From Fusobacteriales bacterium (GTDB lineage: Bacteria; Fusobacteriota; Fusobacteriia; Fusobacteriales; Fusobacteriaceae), in assembly GCA_020063625.1 (NCBI GenBank), contig JAICDD010000014.1, positions 1-33,673 on the forward strand: a DNA stretch of 33,673 nucleotides, read 5' to 3'. Shown here one piece after another: positions 17,741 to 26,679 of this stretch. The position numbers were made by a program, and so were the translations under genes. Numbering within the stretch: the first letter of the stretch is position 1; each line of letters opens with the position of its first letter. The notes under the pieces were generated by a model. That model made no database searches, had not been told where the DNA came from, and saw nothing but the letters and a program-made list of their open reading frames with translations.

Positions 17741-18055
17741 ATGAAATTAAATAGTAAACAGAGAAGTTTTTTAAAACAACAAGCACATAGTTTAACAGCA
17801 GTAGTAAGAATAGGAAAAGATGGTTTAACAGATAATATAATAGAAAATATAGAAAATGCTATTAGAGTAAAAGAGTTAATAAAAGTAAAAGCTCTTCAAA
17901 ATGCAGAACTTTCAAAACAAGAATTAAGAGAGATAGCAGAAGAGATAGCAAAAAAAGCAGAAGTAGAAATAGTAGATATAATTGGAAAAACAATTATATT
18001 TTTTAAAGAAAATGAAAAAAAGCCTGTGTATTCAGATAAAATAAAAAAAATATAA
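17741..18055 (+). CDS. yhbY: YhbY/CRS1 family ribosome-associated RNA-binding protein
   Basis: A 104-residue CRM-domain protein; the family associates with pre-50S ribosomal particles. The signature LNSKQRSFLKQQAHSLTAVVRIGKDGLTDNIIENIENAI is full length, and GKTIIFFKENEKKP closes the domain. It begins 6 bases after rnj and is likely co-expressed with it, which suits a role in RNA or ribosome metabolism. Confidence 0.93.
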   Translation: MKLNSKQRSFLKQQAHSLTAVVRIGKDGLTDNIIENIENAIRVKELIKVKALQNAELSKQELREIAEEIAKKAEVEIVDIIGKTIIFFKENEKKPVYSDKIKKI

Positions 18056-18069
18056 GGTGGTACAAAGGG

Positions 18070-18534
18070 ATGACTCAAGGAATAATATTCGGAAATAAAA
18101 TACTAGATGTAGCATTTATTGCAGCATTTTTAGCACAATTTTATAAAGTAATAAGTCCTTTATTAAAAAGAGAAGGGTTAAAATTTCATAGATTATTTGA
18201 AACAGGAGGAATGCCAAGTTCACATTCCTCTACTGTTACATCTTTAGCAACTTCTATAGCAATTTTAAAAGGGTCAAGTAGTATAGAATTTGCTATTGCT
18301 ACTATTTTTGGAGTAATTGTTATGTATGATGCAACTGGAATACGAAGAGCAGCAGGAAAACAAGCAGGAGCAATAAATAAAATTGTAGAAAACTTAAAAA
18401 ATAATAATTTTGATATGAGGGAAATGGAAAATAATTTAAAGGAATTATTAGGGCATGAACCTATTGAAGTACTTGTAGGAGCAATACTTGGAATAGTTGT
18501 TTCATTTGCTATGAAATCATATATCTTAAAATAG
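18070..18534 (+). CDS. Divergent PAP2 family membrane protein (YuiD/DUF212)
   Basis: A 154-residue integral membrane protein of the YuiD/DUF212 family, distantly related to acid phosphatase/vanadium haloperoxidase enzymes. GGMPSSHSSTVTSLAT (about 49-64) is the PSSHS phosphatase-type motif, and FGVIVMYDATGIRRAAGKQA is the other family hallmark. Three or four membrane helices are visible. It may act on an isoprenoid or lipid phosphate; the next gene, dxs, makes that tempting but it is only inference. Confidence 0.88.
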   Translation: MTQGIIFGNKILDVAFIAAFLAQFYKVISPLLKREGLKFHRLFETGGMPSSHSSTVTSLATSIAILKGSSSIEFAIATIFGVIVMYDATGIRRAAGKQAGAINKIVENLKNNNFDMREMENNLKELLGHEPIEVLVGAILGIVVSFAMKSYILK

Positions 18535-18547
18535 TGGGGTTTAATAA

Positions 18548-20377
18548 ATGAATTTAGATATAAAATCACAAAATATAGAAGAACTAGAAAAATTATCACA
18601 AGAAATAAGAGAGCTACTAATAAATGTAGTAAGTGCTAATGGAGGGCATCTGGGACCTAATTTAGGAGTTGTAGAATTAACTATAGCTTTACATAAAGTA
18701 TTTAATTCACCACTAGACAAATTTTTATTTGATGTAGGACATCAAAGTTATGTACATAAAATTTTAACTGGAAGAAAAGAAAAGTTAAATACAATTAGAA
18801 AGAAAAATGGTTTAACACCATTTACAGATAGAAAAGAAAGTATACATGATCATTTTATTTCAGGACATGCTGGAAATTCACTTGCAGCAGCAGCAGGAAT
18901 AGCTGAAGTTAATAAAAATAGTAAAGTTATAGCTATTGTAGGAGATGCAGCTTTTGCAAATGGAGAAAATTTTGAAGCACTTAATAATATAGGTGGAAGA
19001 GATTTAAAAAATGTTATTATTATATTAAATGATAATGAAATGTCTATAGGAAAAAATGTAGGTGCTATTTCTAAATTATTTCAAGGGATAATGGATAATA
19101 AATTTTATAATGATTTAAAACATGATATAGAAAATTTAGTTAGAAAAGTATATTTAGGAAAAGGAATAGCTGATTTTATAAAAAAAATAGAAGGTTCATT
19201 AAAATATTTTGTATCACCTATTAGTATAATAGAAAAACTTGGATTCAAGTATTTTGGACCGGTAGAAGGAAATAATTTTGAAAAACTTTTACCAATATTA
19301 GAGTATATAAAAACAATAGAAGGACCTGTTTTTTTACATGTGAAAACAGAAAAAGGAAAAGGATATCTGCATGCAGAAGAAAATAAAGAAAAATTTCATG
19401 GAATATCACCTTTTGATATAGAAACAGGAGAAGTTGAAAAAAGTAAAAAAAAAACTTATTCAGAAGTTTTTGGAAAAACTTTAGTAGAATTAGCTAAAAA
19501 AGATAAAGATATTATGGCTATATCAGCAGCAATGGTAAAAGGAACAGGATTATTAGAATTTTTTAATGAATTTTCTGAAAGAGCATTTGATGTAGGAATA
19601 GCCGAAGAGTATGCAGTAACTTTTGCTTCAGCACTTGCATTAGAAGGTAAAAAACCATATTTAGCATTATATTCTACATTTTTACAAAGAGGATATGACC
19701 AATTAATTCATGATGTATCTATTCAAAATTCTCCTGTAAGAATTTTAATAGATAGAGCAGGAATTGTAGGAGAAGATGGGAAAACTCATAATGGAATATT
19801 TGACATATCATATTTATTAACTATACCTCATATAGATATAGTAGCTCCTACAACATGTAAGGAATTAGTTGAAGTTTTAGAATATACGACTAATATAAAT
19901 AATCCTATAGCTATAAGAATTCCAAGAGAAAAATCTTTTAGCTATAAAGGATATAATTTCAGAGTAAATAAAGGGAAATGGCATGAAATTAAAAAAGGGG
20001 AAAAAGATCTAATTATTGCAGTAGGAAGTATGTTTTCTGAAGTTATGAATATTTATGATGAATTTATAAAAAATGATATGTATCCAACTATTGTATCTGC
20101 AGCTTGGATAAGACCTTTTGATAAAGAATATATTTTAGAAAATATATCTAAATATGATAATATATTTGTATTAGAAGAGGGAATAGAAACAACAGGATTT
20201 GGAGCATATTTAACAAATTATTTAAATGAAAAAAACATATTAAAAAGAATAAATAAGATAGGATTACCTCAAGAATTTATAGAACATGCTAAAAGAGATG
20301 AAATATTAAATGAAAAAGGATTAAGAGGTCAAAATTTATTGAAGAGAATTTTAGAAGGGAGAAAAGGTGGAAAGTAA
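18548..20377 (+). CDS. dxs: 1-deoxy-D-xylulose-5-phosphate synthase
   Basis: Dxs condenses pyruvate and glyceraldehyde 3-phosphate in the first step of the MEP isoprenoid pathway; it also feeds thiamine and pyridoxal synthesis. The 609 residues include GGHLGPNLGVVELTIALH, FDVGHQSYVHKILTGR, the TPP-binding region IVGDAAFANGENFEALN with NDNEMSI, the transketolase-type AEEYAVTFASALALEG, and DRAGIVGEDGKTHNG. The canonical GDG of the TPP motif reads GDA, and the usual GALTGGM that follows is replaced by AAFANGE. Everything else is intact, so activity is likely. It overlaps the next gene by 11 bases. Confidence 0.95.
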   Translation: MNLDIKSQNIEELEKLSQEIRELLINVVSANGGHLGPNLGVVELTIALHKVFNSPLDKFLFDVGHQSYVHKILTGRKEKLNTIRKKNGLTPFTDRKESIHDHFISGHAGNSLAAAAGIAEVNKNSKVIAIVGDAAFANGENFEALNNIGGRDLKNVIIILNDNEMSIGKNVGAISKLFQGIMDNKFYNDLKHDIENLVRKVYLGKGIADFIKKIEGSLKYFVSPISIIEKLGFKYFGPVEGNNFEKLLPILEYIKTIEGPVFLHVKTEKGKGYLHAEENKEKFHGISPFDIETGEVEKSKKKTYSEVFGKTLVELAKKDKDIMAISAAMVKGTGLLEFFNEFSERAFDVGIAEEYAVTFASALALEGKKPYLALYSTFLQRGYDQLIHDVSIQNSPVRILIDRAGIVGEDGKTHNGIFDISYLLTIPHIDIVAPTTCKELVEVLEYTTNINNPIAIRIPREKSFSYKGYNFRVNKGKWHEIKKGEKDLIIAVGSMFSEVMNIYDEFIKNDMYPTIVSAAWIRPFDKEYILENISKYDNIFVLEEGIETTGFGAYLTNYLNEKNILKRINKIGLPQEFIEHAKRDEILNEKGLRGQNLLKRILEGRKGGK

Positions 20378-21185
20378 AACATTAGTAGATGAATTTTTAC
20401 AAAATTTAGTTTTTCACCCTACAATTCAACAACTTAAGCTAGTTGATGATAAAGGAATCTCTGTAGCGGTACATACTTATGATGTATTAAAAACATCAAT
20501 TAAAGAGATAAAAAAAAGATATAAAACACTAGATGAAGCAGCAAAAGAGATTGATATGTTTGTTATTTTAGTAGGAGTAATAATACATGATACGACAAAA
20601 GCTACATTAAGATTAAAAAATAATGAAATTTCTCACAGTAATTTAATGAGAAATTATCCAGCACAAGTAAAAAAAGAAGCAGAAAAAATCTTAAAAGAGG
20701 TAGAATTAGCTACAAAAGTTGAAATATTGGATGAAAAATTTGAAAAAATAGTACATATAGTACTTTCTCATCATGGTAGATGGGGAAAGATTGTTCCAAA
20801 TAGTAAAGAAGATGATATAGTACATATAGCTGATAAATATTCAGCAACATATCATAGAATAAACCCTATTGGAGCAAAAAAAATAATAGCATTGATGAGT
20901 AAAGGATATACAAAAAAACAGATTATAAAAATTACTGGACAAACAGAAAGTATAATTAATGATAGATTGAAAAGGTCTAAAGTGTATTTGGGCTTGAAAA
21001 ATAATCAAGAACTTTTAGAGTATTATTATAGAAATAAAACAGTACCAAATGGAGACCATAGTTTTTCTAGAAGAATAAAAGAAACAGAAGCATTATTAAA
21101 AAAAGTAGAAAAAAATGGTTTTGAAAAGCTAATTTTAGATAATGAATTGTTAGAGCAATGTTATAAAACTAAAAATTTTAAGTAA
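20367..21185 (+). CDS. HD domain protein with C-terminal helix-turn-helix-like region
   Basis: The 272-residue protein has an HD metal-dependent phosphohydrolase domain (about 30-165): His36 in AVHTYDVLK, His74-Asp75 in VIIHDTTKA, His135/136 in LSHHGRWG, and Asp156 in HIADKYSA. All expected metal ligands are there. After it, residues about 173-205 (GYTKKQIIKITGQTESIINDRL) look like a helix-turn-helix of the sigma region 4 kind, followed by about 70 residues of charged helix. The substrate is unknown; nucleotides are the usual targets of HD enzymes. The GTG start has AGGGAG 5 bases upstream and overlaps dxs by 11 bases. I do not recognise a named family. Confidence 0.7.
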   Translation: MESKTLVDEFLQNLVFHPTIQQLKLVDDKGISVAVHTYDVLKTSIKEIKKRYKTLDEAAKEIDMFVILVGVIIHDTTKATLRLKNNEISHSNLMRNYPAQVKKEAEKILKEVELATKVEILDEKFEKIVHIVLSHHGRWGKIVPNSKEDDIVHIADKYSATYHRINPIGAKKIIALMSKGYTKKQIIKITGQTESIINDRLKRSKVYLGLKNNQELLEYYYRNKTVPNGDHSFSRRIKETEALLKKVEKNGFEKLILDNELLEQCYKTKNFK

Positions 21186-21210
21186 ACTATAAGTAATTTA
21201 GGTGAAAATA

Positions 21211-22038
21211 ATGATAAAAGAAAGATTAGATATATTATTAGTTAAAAATGGTTTTTTTGATAGTAGAGAAAAAGCTAAAAGAGCTATTATGGCAGGAATA
21301 ATTTTAGTTAATAATCAAAAAATTGATAAAGCAGGTACAATTATAAAATATAATGAAGATAAAGAACCAGAGATAAGAATAAAAGGTGATGTATGTCCTT
21401 ATGTAAGTAGAGGAGGATATAAATTAGAAAAGGCAATAAAAGAGTTTAATATAGATTTTAAAGATAAAATAGTTCTTGATATAGGTGCATCTACAGGTGG
21501 ATTTACTGATTGTTCATTACAAAATGGAGCAAAATATGTGTATGCTGTAGATGTAGGGACAAATCAACTTGCATGGAAATTGAGAGATGATAAAAGAGTT
21601 AAATCAATTGAAAATATGCATATAAAACATTTAACTTTAAATGATATAGATAATGAAAAAGTAGATATTATGGTAATGGATGTATCTTTTATATCTATTA
21701 CAAAAATAATACCTGATTTAAATAAATTTATAAAAAAAAGTGGAATACTAATGGCTCTTATTAAACCACAATTTGAAGTAGGAGCTGAAAACATTGAAAA
21801 AGGTGGAATAGTAAGAGATATATCAAAACATAAATTAGCTATTGAAAATGTAATAAAAATAGCTAATAACACAGGTTTTTATTTAGCTAATATAGATATA
21901 TCTCCTATTAAAGGCTCAAAAGGAAATATAGAATATATAACAAAATTTATTTATGAAGAAAAAGAAAATATAGATTTTGATATTAATGAATTATTAGAAA
22001 AAGCTAAAAAATTTAAGGGGGAAAAAAATGTTAAATAA
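21211..22038 (+). CDS. tlyA: TlyA family rRNA 2'-O-methyltransferase
   Basis: TlyA-type proteins methylate ribose positions in rRNA with SAM; older annotations call them haemolysins. The 275-residue protein starts with an S4 RNA-binding domain (ERLDILLVKNGFFDSREKAKRAIMAGIILVN), has the linking YVSRGGYKLEKAI, and then a FtsJ-like domain with the SAM motif VLDIGASTGGFTDCSLQNGA. LIKPQFEVGAENIEKGGIVRD is typical of the family. The ATG at 21211 is preferred over an in-frame GTG at 21202, because AGGTGA sits at proper distance from the ATG. The end overlaps the next gene by 11 bases. Confidence 0.93.
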   Translation: MIKERLDILLVKNGFFDSREKAKRAIMAGIILVNNQKIDKAGTIIKYNEDKEPEIRIKGDVCPYVSRGGYKLEKAIKEFNIDFKDKIVLDIGASTGGFTDCSLQNGAKYVYAVDVGTNQLAWKLRDDKRVKSIENMHIKHLTLNDIDNEKVDIMVMDVSFISITKIIPDLNKFIKKSGILMALIKPQFEVGAENIEKGGIVRDISKHKLAIENVIKIANNTGFYLANIDISPIKGSKGNIEYITKFIYEEKENIDFDINELLEKAKKFKGEKNVK

Positions 22039-23317
22039 AAAAGGAATAGTAATTTTACTAATAATATTGATAAATAGCTTTACATTTAGTAAAACAGAAA
22101 CAAAACAAGATATAGAACAAAGATATGCAGAATTAGTAATTGAATCTGTAATGAATTTAATAGAAGAAAATTTTATATTAACATATGAAGATCAAGATGA
22201 AGTAACAAAAGAAAAACTTTTACAAGGTGCTTTAAAAGGAATGGTATCGGAATTAGGAGATCCACATACAACATATTTTGAGAAAAAAGAGTTAGAAAGT
22301 TTTGAAGAAGATATGGAAGGTGAATTTGTTGGTGTAGGAATGGTGATAAATAAGAAAAAAGGGGAAGCTCTTTTAGTAGTATCGCCAATAGAGGATACAC
22401 CTGCGTATAGAGCTGGAATAAAACCTAAAGATAGAATAGTAGAAATAGATGGAGAGAGTACTTTACCACTTACAAGTGAAGAGTGTCAAAAAAAATTAAG
22501 AGGAGCAAAAGATACTACTGTTAATGTTAAAATATATAGAGAAAGTATAGATAAAACAATAGATATAACTCTTAAAAGAGATATAATAGAATTAAAATAT
22601 GTAAAAAGCAAAATGTTAGATGATAATATAGGATATATCAGACTTACACAATTTAGTAGTAATGTATCTAAAGATATAGAAAAAGCTATAATAGATTTTA
22701 AAGACCAAGGGATGAAAGGACTTATATTAGACCTTAGAACAAATCCTGGTGGACAATTAGCAGAAGCAATAAAAGTAGCATCTTTATTTATAAAAGATGG
22801 TAAAATTGTAAGTATGAAAGATGCAAAAGGTAAAGAGTATGTGTATAAAAGAGAAGGAAATTATTTAGGAGATTTTCCATTAGTAGTATTAATAAATGAA
22901 GGTTCAGCATCAGCAAGTGAGATAGTATCTGGAGCAATAAAAGATTATAAAAGAGGATTATTAGTAGGAGAAAAAAGTTTTGGAAAAGGTTCTGTACAAA
23001 ATATATTTTATTTAGCAAATGGTGATGGAATAAAATTAACAATTGCAAAATATTTTACTCCTAGTGGAGAAAGTATACATGAAAAAGGAATAATGCCAGA
23101 TATAGAAGTAAAAGAAAAAGATGATTTTTTATTCTTTGAAGGAACATTAACAAATGTAGAAGAAAGTAGTATAGAAGAAACAAAACATGAAATAATAGAT
23201 GCTATAGGAGAAGCTGAAGGAGAAGAAAAGAAAAAAGAACTAGAGAAAAAACAAGATGAACAATTATTAATGGCAGAATCAATATTAAAAGGAATAATAT
23301 TATACAATAACAAATAA
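22028..23317 (+). CDS. ctpA: C-terminal processing peptidase, S41 family
   Basis: A periplasmic serine protease of the CtpA/Prc group, which trims or degrades envelope proteins from their C termini. The 429 residues run: signal peptide (1-20), helical N-terminal region, PDZ domain (about 95-170, FVGVGMVINKK and SPIEDTPAYRAGIKPKDRIVEIDG), then the S41 catalytic core. NEGSASASEIVSGA supplies the probable nucleophile Ser295, and VGEKSFGKGSVQ supplies Lys320, 25 residues later as in Prc. The C-terminal 70 residues are glutamate- and lysine-rich. It is last in the block that starts near 5.5 kb and is followed by a strong terminator. Confidence 0.93.
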   Translation: MLNKKGIVILLIILINSFTFSKTETKQDIEQRYAELVIESVMNLIEENFILTYEDQDEVTKEKLLQGALKGMVSELGDPHTTYFEKKELESFEEDMEGEFVGVGMVINKKKGEALLVVSPIEDTPAYRAGIKPKDRIVEIDGESTLPLTSEECQKKLRGAKDTTVNVKIYRESIDKTIDITLKRDIIELKYVKSKMLDDNIGYIRLTQFSSNVSKDIEKAIIDFKDQGMKGLILDLRTNPGGQLAEAIKVASLFIKDGKIVSMKDAKGKEYVYKREGNYLGDFPLVVLINEGSASASEIVSGAIKDYKRGLLVGEKSFGKGSVQNIFYLANGDGIKLTIAKYFTPSGESIHEKGIMPDIEVKEKDDFLFFEGTLTNVEESSIEETKHEIIDAIGEAEGEEKKKELEKKQDEQLLMAESILKGIILYNNK

Positions 23318-23330
23318 ATCAAAAGAAAAA

Positions 23331-23367
23331 TAAAATAAGTCCTTTAAAAGTTAAAGGACTTATTTTA
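23331..23367 (+). terminator. Terminator after ctpA
   Basis: A perfect 17-bp stem (23331-23347 with 23351-23367) and a 3-base loop, with AT-rich flanks that could let it work in both directions. It separates the ctpA unit from rsmI, which starts 33 bases later. Confidence 0.85.
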
Positions 23368-23400
23368 ATATTATAAAAGTAAATAAAGAGAGGAAGGAAA

Positions 23401-24096
23401 ATGCTTTATATAGTAGCAACACCAATTGGAAATTTAGAAGATATGACTTTTCGTGCAATAAATATTTTAAAAAAAGTAGATTATATTTTTGCAGAGGATA
23501 CAAGAGTAACTAAAAAATTACTTAATCATTTTGAAATAGATAATATAGTATATAGATATGATGAGCATAGTAAACATCATCAAATAGAAAATATTATGAA
23601 TTTATTAAGTGAAGAAAAAGATATAGCACTTGTAACAGATGCAGGAACTCCTTGTATATCTGATCCAGGATATGAAGTAGTAGAGAAAGCATTAGAAAAA
23701 GGGATAAAAGTAGTACCTATTCCTGGAGCAAGCTCATTAACTGCAGCAAGTTCAGTATGTGGTATGAACATGAGAAGGATAGCATATGAAGGATTTTTAC
23801 CAAAAAAAAAGGGTAGACAAACATTACTTAATAAATTAAAAGATGAAGAAAGAAATATAGTGATATTTGAATCACCACACAGAATTGTAAAAACACTAAA
23901 AGATATAAGAGAGTACTTAGGAGATAGACAAGTTACTATTGCTAGAGAAATAACTAAAATTTATGAAGAGATAGTAAAAGGAAGTATAGAAGAAGTACTA
24001 GATATATTTGAAAATAAAACAGTAAAAGGTGAAATAGTATTAATAGTAGAAGGACTTGAAAATTATAAAGAGAGAAAGAAAAGAGAGGAAGATTAA
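23401..24096 (+). CDS. rsmI: 16S rRNA (cytidine1402-2'-O)-methyltransferase
   Basis: RsmI methylates the ribose of C1402 in the decoding centre, using SAM. The 231-residue protein has the tetrapyrrole-methylase fold: LYIVATPIGNLEDMTFRAINIL, DYIFAEDTRVTKKLLNHF, LVTDAGTPCISDPGYEVV, VVPIPGASSLTAASSVCGM, and FESPHRIVKTLKDI. It lacks the roughly 50-residue C-terminal extension of the E. coli protein. RBS GAGAGGAAGG. No convincing promoter is visible in the 33 bases after the terminator. Confidence 0.95.
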   Translation: MLYIVATPIGNLEDMTFRAINILKKVDYIFAEDTRVTKKLLNHFEIDNIVYRYDEHSKHHQIENIMNLLSEEKDIALVTDAGTPCISDPGYEVVEKALEKGIKVVPIPGASSLTAASSVCGMNMRRIAYEGFLPKKKGRQTLLNKLKDEERNIVIFESPHRIVKTLKDIREYLGDRQVTIAREITKIYEEIVKGSIEEVLDIFENKTVKGEIVLIVEGLENYKERKKREED

Positions 24097-24098
24097 AA

Positions 24099-24974
24099 GT
24101 GTCAATGACAAAAATAAACTGGTATCCAGGTCATATGAAAAAAACAAAAGATATGATAAATGAAAATATGAAAATTATAGATATTGTACTAGAAATAGTA
24201 GATGCTAGGATACCACTTAGCAGTAAAAATCCAGATATACCAAAGTTTGCAAAAAATAAAAAAAGATTACTTTTATTAAATAAATCAGATTTAGTAGAAA
24301 AAGAAGAGATAAATAAGTGGAAAAAATATTTTAAAGATAATAATATGGCAGATGAAGTACTTGAGATAAGTGCTGAAACTGGATATAATATAAAAAAAGT
24401 TTTTTCCTTAATAAACGAATTATCAAAAGAAAAAATAGAAAAAATGAAGAAAAAAGGATTGAAAAATGTAAATGTAAGAATAATAGTAGCAGGAATACCA
24501 AATGTAGGTAAATCAAAACTTATAAATAGAATTGTAGGTAAAAATTCTGCTGGAGTAGGAAATAAACCTGGATTTACAAAAGGAAAACAATGGATTAGAA
24601 TAAAAAAAGGATTAGAATTATTAGATACTCCAGGTATATTATGGCCAAAATTTGAAAATGAATTTGTGGGATATAGTTTGGCTATTGCTGGAGCTATAAA
24701 AGATGAAATACTTCCAATAGAAGAAGTAGCCCAAGAATTTATAAAAAGAATAAAATTTTTAAATAAAGAGGAACTATTTTTAGAAAAATATAGACTAGAA
24801 AAAAGTGACCTTGATGAGCTACCTGAAATAGTATTACAAAAAGTAGCAAAAAACTTAGGAATGTTGCAAAAAGGTGAAAAACTTGATACACTTCAAGCAG
24901 CATATAAAATTCTTAGAGATTATAGAGCTTGTAATTTAGGAAAATTTGTAATTGATATAGAAAATAATAATTAG
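24099..24974 (+). CDS. rbgA: Ribosome biogenesis GTPase RbgA (YlqF)
   Basis: RbgA is a circularly permuted GTPase needed for late 50S assembly. The permuted order is plain: G4 NKSD (61-64) comes first, then G1 GIPNVGKS (132-139), a G2-like GFTKGKQW and G3 DTPG (176-179). The N-terminal INWYPGHMKKTKDMI is the family signature, and the C-terminal ANTAR-like helical domain completes 291 residues. The GTG start has GAGGAA at proper distance; an ATG two codons later is possible. Confidence 0.94.
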   Translation: MSMTKINWYPGHMKKTKDMINENMKIIDIVLEIVDARIPLSSKNPDIPKFAKNKKRLLLLNKSDLVEKEEINKWKKYFKDNNMADEVLEISAETGYNIKKVFSLINELSKEKIEKMKKKGLKNVNVRIIVAGIPNVGKSKLINRIVGKNSAGVGNKPGFTKGKQWIRIKKGLELLDTPGILWPKFENEFVGYSLAIAGAIKDEILPIEEVAQEFIKRIKFLNKEELFLEKYRLEKSDLDELPEIVLQKVAKNLGMLQKGEKLDTLQAAYKILRDYRACNLGKFVIDIENNN

Positions 24975-24986
24975 AGAGGTTAGGTT

Positions 24987-25811
24987 ATGAAAAATAAACT
25001 TGATTTAAATTTAGAACTTACACAAAAAATATTAGTAGATTTTGTAAGAGAAGAGGTACATAAATCAGGATTTAAAAAAGCTGTATTAGGATTATCTGGT
25101 GGTATAGATTCTGCATTAGTAGCATTTATAGCAAAAGAAGCATTAGGACCTGAAAATGTACTAGGGGTAATGATGCCTTATAAAACATCTAGTCAAAATA
25201 GTATAGACCATGCAAAATTAGTAGTAGAAAAATCAAAAATAAAAAGCGAATTAATAGAGATTACAGATATGGTAGATGCATATTTTGCAAAATTTCCTAA
25301 TATGAATAATATGAGAAAAGGAAATAAAATGGCAAGAGAAAGAATGACAATTCTTTATGATATGTCAGCAAGAGAAAATGCTCTTGTACTTGGGACTTCA
25401 AATAAAACAGAGCTTTTATTAGGATATGGAACTCAACATGGAGATATGGCATCAGCTCTTAATCCAATAGGAGACTTATATAAAACACAAGTATGGGCAT
25501 TATCTGAATATATGGGAGTACCAAAAGAAGTAATAGAAAAAAAACCAAGTGCAGACCTTTGGGAAGGACAAAGTGATGAAAATGAACTTGGATTTACATA
25601 TTATGATGCAGATAAATTACTTTATGCTATGATAGATGAAAGAAAAACATATGAAGAGTTATTAAATGAAGGATATGAAAGAGAATTTATAGAAAAACTT
25701 TATAGAAAAATCAAGTTTTCTCAATATAAAAGAAAATTACCTGTAATAGCAAAAGTATCGTCTAGAACAATAGATAGAGACTTTAGATATCCTAGAGATT
25801 GGGAGATATAA
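24987..25811 (+). CDS. nadE: NAD+ synthetase, ammonia-dependent
   Basis: NadE amidates nicotinic acid adenine dinucleotide to NAD+ with ATP. The 274-residue protein has the PP-loop SGGIDS (37-42), then [35 protein letters not shown] and [25 protein letters not shown]. It has no N-terminal nitrilase-like glutaminase domain, so it should use ammonia directly. Twelve bases separate it from rbgA and from folP, indicating one transcript. Confidence 0.95.
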   Translation: MKNKLDLNLELTQKILVDFVREEVHKSGFKKAVLGLSGGIDSALVAFIAKEALGPENVLGVMMPYKTSSQNSIDHAKLVVEKSKIKSELIEITDMVDAYFAKFPNMNNMRKGNKMARERMTILYDMSARENALVLGTSNKTELLLGYGTQHGDMASALNPIGDLYKTQVWALSEYMGVPKEVIEKKPSADLWEGQSDENELGFTYYDADKLLYAMIDERKTYEELLNEGYEREFIEKLYRKIKFSQYKRKLPVIAKVSSRTIDRDFRYPRDWEI

Positions 25812-25823
25812 GGAGTTAGAGTT

Positions 25824-26636
25824 ATGAAGAAAATAGACTTTTTTGAAAATACTAAAATAATGGGAATATTAAATATAACTCCAGATTCATTTTCTGATGG
25901 AGGAAAATATAATAATATAGAAAAAGCTTTAATTAGAGTAGAAGAAATGATAAAAGAGGGTGCTGATATTATTGATATTGGTGCTGAATCATCAAGACCA
26001 GGAGCAAAAGCAGTACCTTTGCAAGAAGAACTTGAAAGAGTAATACCTATTGTTGAAAGAATAAAAAAAGAGTTTGAGATTCCTTTATCTATTGATACAT
26101 ATAAGCCTGAAGTAGCAAAAGAATGCTTGAAATATAATGTAGAGATTATAAATGATATTACAGGATTTAGAGATGAAAAAATGCTTGAAGTAGTAAAAGA
26201 TTATAATTGTTATTTAGTTGCTATGCATATGCAAGGAATACCTCAAACAATGCAAAATAATCCAACTTATGATAATGTAGTAAAAGATATAAAAGAGGAA
26301 TTTAAAAATCTTTTAGTACAATTAAATAAGTATTCAATTAAAAAAGAAAGACTAATTTTAGATCCTGGAATAGGTTTTGGAAAAACATTACAACATAACT
26401 TAGAACTTTTAAAATATTTAAAAGAATTTAAAGAGTTTGAATTACCAATACTTATAGGAGCATCTAGAAAATCATTTATTGGAAAAATTTTAGATGTAGA
26501 TATAGATGATAGACTTGAAGGTAGTTTAGCAGTAGCAGCATTATCTATACAAAATGGAGCTAATATTTTGAGAGTACATGATGTAAAAGAAACAAAAAGA
26601 GTAGCTAAGATAATAGATACAATAATAAAAGCATAA
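25824..26636 (+). CDS. folP: Dihydropteroate synthase
   Basis: FolP joins p-aminobenzoate and dihydropterin pyrophosphate in folate synthesis; it is the sulfonamide target. The 270-residue TIM barrel shows MGILNITPDSFSDGG, DIGAESSRPGA, PLSIDTYKPEVAKE, INDITGFRD, ILDPGIGFGKTLQHNLELL, and LIGASRKSFIGKILD, all diagnostic. No other folate gene is adjacent. Confidence 0.96.
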   Translation: MKKIDFFENTKIMGILNITPDSFSDGGKYNNIEKALIRVEEMIKEGADIIDIGAESSRPGAKAVPLQEELERVIPIVERIKKEFEIPLSIDTYKPEVAKECLKYNVEIINDITGFRDEKMLEVVKDYNCYLVAMHMQGIPQTMQNNPTYDNVVKDIKEEFKNLLVQLNKYSIKKERLILDPGIGFGKTLQHNLELLKYLKEFKEFELPILIGASRKSFIGKILDVDIDDRLEGSLAVAALSIQNGANILRVHDVKETKRVAKIIDTIIKA

Positions 26637-26679
26637 TATAAAAGAAGTAAGCAAAATATAAATTTATGGGGGGATTAAA

